From positions 1-5,236 of the forward strand of contig JAJECB010000363.1 of assembly GCA_022822245.1 (NCBI GenBank): 5,236 nucleotides of DNA. Direction: 5' to 3'. This document shows positions 1-3,130 of this stretch, in pieces. The position numbers and the translations under genes were made by a program. Source of the stretch: Gammaproteobacteria bacterium (lineage in GTDB: Bacteria; Pseudomonadota; Gammaproteobacteria; HK1). How positions within the stretch are numbered: the first letter of the stretch is position 1; every line of letters starts with the position of its first letter. The notes below the pieces were generated by a model. The model was not told the DNA's origin and searched no databases. It saw only the letters and a list, made by a program, of their open reading frames with translations.

Positions 1-561
1 GACTTCGTCGATCCGGCGCACCGATACGACCTCGTGCCCGCGATCCGTTCGCATCCGAACCTGCTCATCCTTCGCACCCTGAGCAAGGGCTATTCCCTCG
101 CCGGGCTGCGCTTCGGCTACGGAATCGGCTCGGCAACGCTCCTCGAGCCGATGCTCACCAAGACCAAGGACAGCTACAACGTCGATGCCCTCGCGGTGGA
201 GGTCGCGCGCGCCGCCATCGAGAGCCCCGCCTGGGCGGCGGACAACTGGGCGACGGTACGGGCCGAGCGGGAGCGGCTGCGCGCGGGGCTCGCGCGGCTC
301 GGGCTCCCCACCCTCCCGAGCGAGACCAACTTCGTGCTCGCCTCGGTGCCGCCCCGCACCGGGGACGCCAGGACGGGCGGCGACGGGAGCGGGGACGCGA
401 ACGCGCTCTACCGCGCTCTCAAGGCGCGAGACGTGCACGTGCGCTGGTTTGCCGAGCCGCGCCTCGCGGAGCGCCTTCGCATCAGCGTCGGCACGCGCGA
501 GGAGAACGACCGCCTCCTCGCCACCCTCGCCGACCTCCTCTCCGCCACCCCCGAAGGCTGA
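1..561 (+). CDS. hisC: Histidinol-phosphate aminotransferase, C-terminal part (5' end outside window)
   Basis: This is a PLP-dependent fold-type I aminotransferase. By family it transfers an amino group between glutamate and imidazole-acetol phosphate in histidine biosynthesis, in the cytoplasm. The reading frame is open from base 1, so the 186 visible residues are roughly the second half of a usual ~350-370 aa protein. The first visible residues (DFVDP) fit the stretch just after the PLP-ring Asp/Tyr region. The PLP-binding lysine lies in TLSKGYSLAGLRFGYGI (AAG at 85-87), the best marker of this family. Near the C-terminus LRISVGTREEN carries the Arg (codon 478-480) expected to bind the substrate carboxylate. 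One oddity is a Gly/Asp-rich insertion of about a dozen residues (about 355-395) after FVLASVPP, probably a surface loop. Related aminotransferases (CobD-like, aromatic) are possible, but the motifs favour HisC. It converges on the next gene with 17 bp between stop codons and no clear terminator. Confidence 0.9.
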   Translation, partial: DFVDPAHRYDLVPAIRSHPNLLILRTLSKGYSLAGLRFGYGIGSATLLEPMLTKTKDSYNVDALAVEVARAAIESPAWAADNWATVRAERERLRAGLARLGLPTLPSETNFVLASVPPRTGDARTGGDGSGDANALYRALKARDVHVRWFAEPRLAERLRISVGTREENDRLLATLADLLSATPEG

Positions 562-578
562 GCGGCTCCCCGGGGGGT

Positions 579-1433
579 CTACGGATACTCGTCGGGGACG
601 AACGTCTGGTCGGACATCGGCGGGCGCACGTACGCCCCCGCCTCGGTTCGGCGCGGGAGCTCGATCGGCTCCGGGGTGAGGTCCTCGTAGGGGAAGAGGC
701 CGAGGAGGTGGCGGATGCAGTTCAGGCGCGCGTGCTTCTTCACGTCCGCGTCGACCACGTACCACGGCGCCTGCTTGATGTCGGTGTGGGCGAACATCTC
801 GTCCTTGGCCCTCGAGTAGTCGACCCAGCGTCGCCGCGACTCGAGATCCATCGGGCTCAGCTTCCAGCGCTTGTGCGGTGCGTCGATGCGCCCCTGGAAC
901 CGGCGCTCCTGCTCCTCGTCGGAGACCGAGAACCAGTACTTGACGAGCGTGATGCCGGAGCGAACGAGCATGCGCTCGAACTCCGGACACGAGCGCAGGA
1001 ACTCGCGGTGCTCCTCCTCGGTGCAGAAGCCCATCACCCGCTCGACGCCGGCCCGGTTGTACCAGCTCCGGTCGAAGAGGACCATCTCCCCGGCGGCCGG
1101 GAGGTGCGCCACGTAGCGCTGGAAGTACCACTGGGTCTGCTCGCGCTCGGTCGGCGCGGGGAGCGCGACCACCCGGCAGAGGCGGGGGCTCAAGTGCTGG
1201 GTGATGCGCTTGATTACCCCGCCCTTGCCGGCCGCGTCTCGACCCTCGAAGATGACGACCACCTTCAGACCCTCGTGCTTGATCCACTCGACCATCTTCA
1301 CGAGCTCGATCTGGAGGCGGAACAATTCGTTCTCGTAGTCCCGATTGGGGATCTTCGCCGGCCGGCCGGCCGCTTCCCGGTTTCCATTCCCGGCGCCGGC
1401 TCCTGACCGGTTCGACTTCTTCGACTTGCTCAC
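579..1433 (-). CDS. ppk2: Polyphosphate kinase 2 (PPK2 family, class I-like)
   Basis: PPK2 enzymes transfer phosphate between inorganic polyphosphate and nucleotides, chiefly making ATP or GTP from the diphosphates; they are soluble and cytoplasmic. The 284-aa product is the usual length for a single-domain PPK2. Residues 1-28 are a Ser/Lys/Gly/Asn-rich, probably disordered tail. Walker A is EGRDAAGKGG (63-72, Lys70) and Walker B is VLFDRSWYNRAGVE (118-131). The lid region follows, with SVSDEEQERRF and WKLSPMDLESRRRWVDYSRA. The C-terminal APWYVVDADVKKHARLN block is also diagnostic. The GTG start at 1433 is chosen because GGGAGG lies 5 nt upstream and the first Met falls inside the kinase domain. 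The frame stays open further upstream, but there it is antisense to the FKBP gene. Assignment to class I (NDP-phosphorylating) rests on overall motif style and is an inference. The gene is divergent from the FKBP gene. Confidence 0.95.
   Translation of the reverse strand: MSKSKKSNRSGAGAGNGNREAAGRPAKIPNRDYENELFRLQIELVKMVEWIKHEGLKVVVIFEGRDAAGKGGVIKRITQHLSPRLCRVVALPAPTEREQTQWYFQRYVAHLPAAGEMVLFDRSWYNRAGVERVMGFCTEEEHREFLRSCPEFERMLVRSGITLVKYWFSVSDEEQERRFQGRIDAPHKRWKLSPMDLESRRRWVDYSRAKDEMFAHTDIKQAPWYVVDADVKKHARLNCIRHLLGLFPYEDLTPEPIELPRRTEAGAYVRPPMSDQTFVPDEYP
1357..1371. repeat. GCCGGCC repeat tract, copy 1 (inside PPK2 gene)
   Basis: A tract of alternating GCC/GGCC (GCCGGCCGGCCGGCC), preceded by C, lies in the N-terminal coding part of the PPK2 gene, where it encodes part of AAGRPA on the minus strand. 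The same 16 bases (C plus the tract) recur at 1871-1886. It is self-complementary. It may simply reflect codon choice for Ala-Gly-Arg-Pro-Ala in GC-rich DNA. Confidence 0.5.
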
Positions 1434-1438
1434 GCCTG

Positions 1439-1444
1439 CCTCCC
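1439..1444 (-). promoter_or_regulatory. Shine-Dalgarno for the PPK2 gene
   Basis: On the minus strand GGGAGG ends 5 nt before a GTG codon at 1433-1431. It decides the start, because the frame continues upstream without a stop and no ATG precedes the conserved domain. Confidence 0.7.
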
Positions 1445-1486
1445 GCGTACGGTCGGGCCGGGCGCCGCCGGTGCGCAGCCCCCGGG

Positions 1487-1505
1487 ACCGGCCGGTCCGG
1501 CCGGT
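1487..1505. repeat. Interrupted palindrome ACCGGCCGG-T-CCGGCCGGT
   Basis: Two 9-bp arms (1487-1495 and 1497-1505) are perfect inverted repeats around one central base. A shorter perfect 14-bp palindrome, GGACCGGCCGGTCC (1485-1498), overlaps it. It lies 54 bp upstream of the PPK2 start codon, so it could be an operator or a structure in the PPK2 leader. In DNA this GC-rich, CCGG-based palindromes also arise by chance, so function is only a possibility. Confidence 0.4.
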
Positions 1506-1708
1506 TTCCGCCCGGAACGCACTTCGTTCGAATGCGCAGGGTAGCAGCCCGCGGCGCGCCGAGGCACGCCTTCGCGCCGGCTCGCGGCCGGCAGCGGCGC
1601 TCCGGTCGCGGCACAATCGAATCGGGCGGCCTTGCCGGACCTCCGTGCCTCCCGCCCCACGCTGGCGCGCGGAGCGGGCAATCGGCATCATGCGCGGCGC
1701 ATCCAGAC

Positions 1709-1714
1709 GAGGAG
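1709..1714 (+). promoter_or_regulatory. Shine-Dalgarno for the FKBP gene
   Basis: GAGGAG lies 10 nt before ATG 1725. The spacing is slightly long but acceptable; a second GGAG at 1721-1724 abuts the ATG and is too close to serve. This supports the ATG over upstream TTG/GTG codons in the same frame. Confidence 0.5.
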
Positions 1715-1724
1715 CGTCCCGGAG

Positions 1725-2207
1725 ATGATCGTCGAACGCGGCCACGTGGTCCGTCTTCACTACGAGCTGATGGACCCGTCCGGAACCCGGCTCGGCTCCA
1801 CCCGCGAGGGCGAGCCGCACGCGATCCTCTTCGGGCGCGGAGGCGTGCTGGCGGGAATCGAACGGGCCATCGCCGGCCGGCCGGCCGGCGACCGGTTCCA
1901 GGTCGTTCTCCAGCCCGAGGAGGCGTTCGGGGTTCGTGTCCGGAGCGCGGGGCGGCGCATCTCGAAGAAGCACGTCCTCGGCCCGAAGCGCCTCACGCCG
2001 GGCATGATGGTCTACGTCCGGACGCGCGAAGGTCCCCGTCCGGCGACCGTCCTCAAAGTGGGGTCGAGCGTGGTCGACATCGACACGAACCATCCGCTGG
2101 CCGGTATCACGGTGCATGCCGACCTGGAGATCGTCGACATCCGGGCCGCCGACCGCGACGAGATCGCCCACGGACACGTGCACCACGACCGGGAAGACGG
2201 GCACTGA
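1725..2207 (+). CDS. SlyD-like FKBP-type peptidyl-prolyl cis-trans isomerase / chaperone
   Basis: The 160-aa product has the SlyD architecture: FKBP strands at the N-terminus (IVERGHVVRLHYELMD), the FGRGGVLAGIERAIAG helix (36-51), AGDRFQVVLQPEEAFG (54-69), an inserted chaperone flap (about 70-120), then NHPLAGITVHADLEIVDI and a short His-containing tail (HGHVHHDREDGH). By family it speeds proline isomerisation and holds unfolded clients in the cytoplasm; the tail may bind Ni2+ or Zn2+ but is much shorter than that of E. coli SlyD. There is no signal peptide. The active-site Asp normally in the GxxxD motif after the first strands aligns with Gly24 (GTRLGS), the usual LHG is LFG, and AYG is AFG, so isomerase activity may be weak. 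The ATG at 1725 is the first codon of the conserved fold; the frame extends upstream only from TTG with unconserved residues. It is divergent from the PPK2 gene and probably monocistronic. Confidence 0.9.
   Translation: MIVERGHVVRLHYELMDPSGTRLGSTREGEPHAILFGRGGVLAGIERAIAGRPAGDRFQVVLQPEEAFGVRVRSAGRRISKKHVLGPKRLTPGMMVYVRTREGPRPATVLKVGSSVVDIDTNHPLAGITVHADLEIVDIRAADRDEIAHGHVHHDREDGH
1872..1889. repeat. GCCGGCC repeat tract, copy 2 (inside FKBP gene)
   Basis: An 18-bp perfect palindrome of repeated GCCG/GCC units within the FKBP gene, encoding part of IAGRPAGD on the plus strand. It shares 16 bases with the tract in the PPK2 gene, and there too the encoded peptide is AGRPA although the gene runs in the opposite direction. 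Confidence 0.5.
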
Positions 2208-2212
2208 ACCGT

Positions 2213-2246
2213 CCGCCGGCGCCGCCGCCCGCCCCCGCGCCGGCGG
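2213..2246. terminator. GC hairpin just after the FKBP stop (candidate terminator)
   Basis: CCGCCGGCGC (2213-2222) and GCGCCGGCGG (2237-2246) form a perfect 10-bp stem with a 14-nt C-rich loop, starting 5 nt after the FKBP stop. The position suits transcript termination or 3'-end protection, but the following sequence is C-rich with no U-tract, so it is not a classic intrinsic terminator. Confidence 0.35.
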
Positions 2247-2271
2247 CCACCCCCGCGCCCGGGACCGCGAC

Positions 2272-2287
2272 CGGGATCGCAATCCCG
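2272..2287. repeat. Small inverted repeat CGGGAT-cgca-ATCCCG
   Basis: A perfect 6-bp stem with a 4-nt loop, in the less GC-extreme part of the convergent interval. It may add to the end structure of the FKBP transcript or, read from the other strand, of the CNBD transcript. No T-run follows on either strand. Confidence 0.3.
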
Positions 2288-2307
2288 AGCGCGGCCGCGC
2301 ACGGAGC

Positions 2308-2518
2308 GTGAGCGCGTGCCACGAGCGGATCTACCCGCTCGCCCGGGCCGTCTATCGCCTTCCCCCCGGCGGCCGGGCGACCGCCCAAGACCTGCCTCGG
2401 GGTGCTCGGCCGATTCCCGAGCGACCGCATGCTCCCGCCCGAGGCCGCGACTCCGCCGGACGAGCACCCCCTTTTCGACGAGGCGCTCGACACGACCGCC
2501 TCCCCCGCTCCCGGCTGA
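2308..2518 (+). other. Possible small ORF, perhaps frameshifted
   Basis: From GTG 2308 frame 1 begins VSACHERIYPLARAVYRLPP, then turns Arg/Pro-rich. The frame one base later runs open from 2312 to a TGA at 2516-2518 and ends with a balanced, acidic stretch including FPSDRMLPPEAATPPDEHP and then LFDEALDTTASPAPG. Removing one C from the CCCCCC run at 2362-2367 would join the two into a 69-residue protein. The only Shine-Dalgarno-like GGAG before GTG 2308 is 1 nt away, which is too close. Alternatives are a 29-residue ORF from ATG 2429, a decayed gene, or chance open frame in GC-rich DNA. I recognise no family. Confidence 0.15.
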
Positions 2519-2579
2519 ACCGGAGCCCGGCGGCGCGGCGACCCGGTCCGCCGGCCGCGCGGGCGACCGGACCCCGCGG

Positions 2580-3035
2580 TCAGGCTCCGGCCGCCGCCCG
2601 TGCCGCGGTGAGCTGCTCGGTGGTGTCGGCGAGGCGCTGGGCGAGCTCGCGCATGATCTCGATGGCCACGTCCGGGAACTCCGTGGCCATTTCGAGAAAC
2701 GTCTCCTTGGTGACGACGAGGGCCGTGAGGTCGGTCCTCGCGCGGATCGTCGCGGTGCGGGGGATGTCGATGAGGATCGCGATCTCGCCCACGAACGCGT
2801 GCCGGCGGGCCTGCGCGACGACGATCTCCCCTTCCGGGGTATCCACCAGGATGTCCGCCTCTCCGTCGAGGAGAACGTAGGCGGCATCGCCCGCATCGCC
2901 CTGGCGGAAGAGCTCCGATCCGGCCGGAAAGACGAGCCGCTCGCTCGTGAACGCGAGGAGCTTCAACTTCGCCGGATCGACCCGGGCGAAGAGCGGCACC
3001 CCCCGCAGGACTTCCACCTCTTCGTTCAGGCTCAT
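2580..3035 (-). CDS. Stand-alone cyclic-nucleotide-binding domain protein (CAP_ED family)
   Basis: The 151-aa product is a single cNMP-binding domain. After an N-terminal helix (VEVLRGVPLFARVDPAKLKLL) comes the beta-roll, with FPAGSELFRQGDAGDAAYVL (36-55) and LDGEADILVD. The phosphate-binding cassette FVGEIAILIDIPRTATIRA (81-99) keeps Glu84 (ribose contact) and Arg93-Thr94 (cyclic phosphate contact), so ligand binding looks intact. A C-terminal helix (FPDVAIEIMRELAQRLADTT) and Ala-rich tail end the protein. There is no helix-turn-helix, kinase, channel or signal peptide, so unlike CRP/FNR regulators it should not bind DNA alone. ATG 3035 is chosen because of its strong Shine-Dalgarno. It lies 95 bp downstream of the ABC transporter stop on the same strand, suggesting co-transcription and a regulatory or sensory role for that transporter (inference). 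The ligand (cAMP, cGMP or other) cannot be told from sequence. Confidence 0.9.
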   Translation of the reverse strand: MSLNEEVEVLRGVPLFARVDPAKLKLLAFTSERLVFPAGSELFRQGDAGDAAYVLLDGEADILVDTPEGEIVVAQARRHAFVGEIAILIDIPRTATIRARTDLTALVVTKETFLEMATEFPDVAIEIMRELAQRLADTTEQLTAARAAAGA

Positions 3036-3130
3036 GCTCCCCTCCCCGGGTACGCGCGCACCTCGGTCATCCCCTCGTGCACCCCTTGGCCACCGGACGC
3101 GCCACGTGCATTCGATTCCAATTCAACGGC
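3036..3130 (-). other. Spacer between ABC transporter stop and CNBD start
   Basis: This 95-bp gap contains a locally AT-richer patch near 3108-3127; on the minus strand it reads GTTGAATTGGAATCGAATGC, which could hold a weak promoter, though I cannot fit a convincing -35/-10 pair. No terminator-like hairpin with a T-run is seen, consistent with read-through from the transporter gene. Confidence 0.4.
3039..3047 (-). promoter_or_regulatory. Shine-Dalgarno for the CNBD gene
   Basis: On the minus strand GGGGAGGGG precedes the ATG at 3035; its GGAGG core (3041-3045) is 5 nt from the start codon. This is a strong site and suggests efficient independent translation. Confidence 0.75.

Larger units (their letters stand above)
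1434..1724. promoter_or_regulatory. Divergent intergenic region between PPK2 and FKBP genes
   Basis: These 291 bp separate the PPK2 start (minus strand) from the FKBP start (plus strand), so promoters for both must lie here or within the flanking genes. I find no convincing -35/-10 pair. The least GC-rich spots are around 1521-1534 (cttcgttcgaatg, containing TTCGAA) and 1611-1622 (gcacaatcgaat; CACAAT resembles a -10 box but has no -35 partner). The region also holds a 19-bp interrupted palindrome at 1487-1505. Open frames crossing it on both strands give Arg/Pro/Ala-rich products with no recognisable domain, so I read it as non-coding. Confidence 0.55.
2208..2579. other. Convergent intergenic interval, GC-rich, no confirmed gene
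   Basis: These 372 bp lie between the stops of the FKBP gene (plus) and the CNBD gene (minus). The first 90 bp are C/G-rich and contain three inverted repeats (2213-2246, 2272-2287 and the 12-bp palindrome GCGCGGCCGCGC at 2289-2300). The remainder holds a possible small or frameshifted plus-strand ORF (2308-2518). No T-run follows any of the hairpins. Other frames are Arg/Pro-rich and look non-coding. Confidence 0.6.

Noticed and set aside
562..578. CCCCGGGG palindrome between hisC and PPK2 stops as a bidirectional terminator
   Set aside because: It is only 8 bp with no loop and no T-run on either strand.
708..1406. Long plus-strand ORF (232 codons) opposite PPK2
   Set aside because: It is a mirror of PPK2 codons in GC-rich DNA, with a Leu/Val/Asp/His-biased product and no recognisable domain.
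1632..1724. Upstream TTG start for the FKBP gene
   Set aside because: The added 31 residues are Arg-rich and not part of the FKBP fold, while ATG 1725 begins exactly at the conserved first strand with a usable Shine-Dalgarno.
1434..2282. N-terminal extension of the PPK2 reading frame to 2282 on the minus strand
   Set aside because: The extension is antisense to the well-supported FKBP gene, is Arg/Asp/Pro-rich without domains, and PPK2 has a proper GTG plus Shine-Dalgarno at 1433. The 284-aa form is the normal family length.
1532..2311. Plus-strand ORF overlapping the FKBP gene in another frame
   Set aside because: Its product is Arg/Pro/Ala-rich, while the FKBP frame has clear family motifs. 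The Pro/Ala-rich end (2208-2308) has no start of its own.
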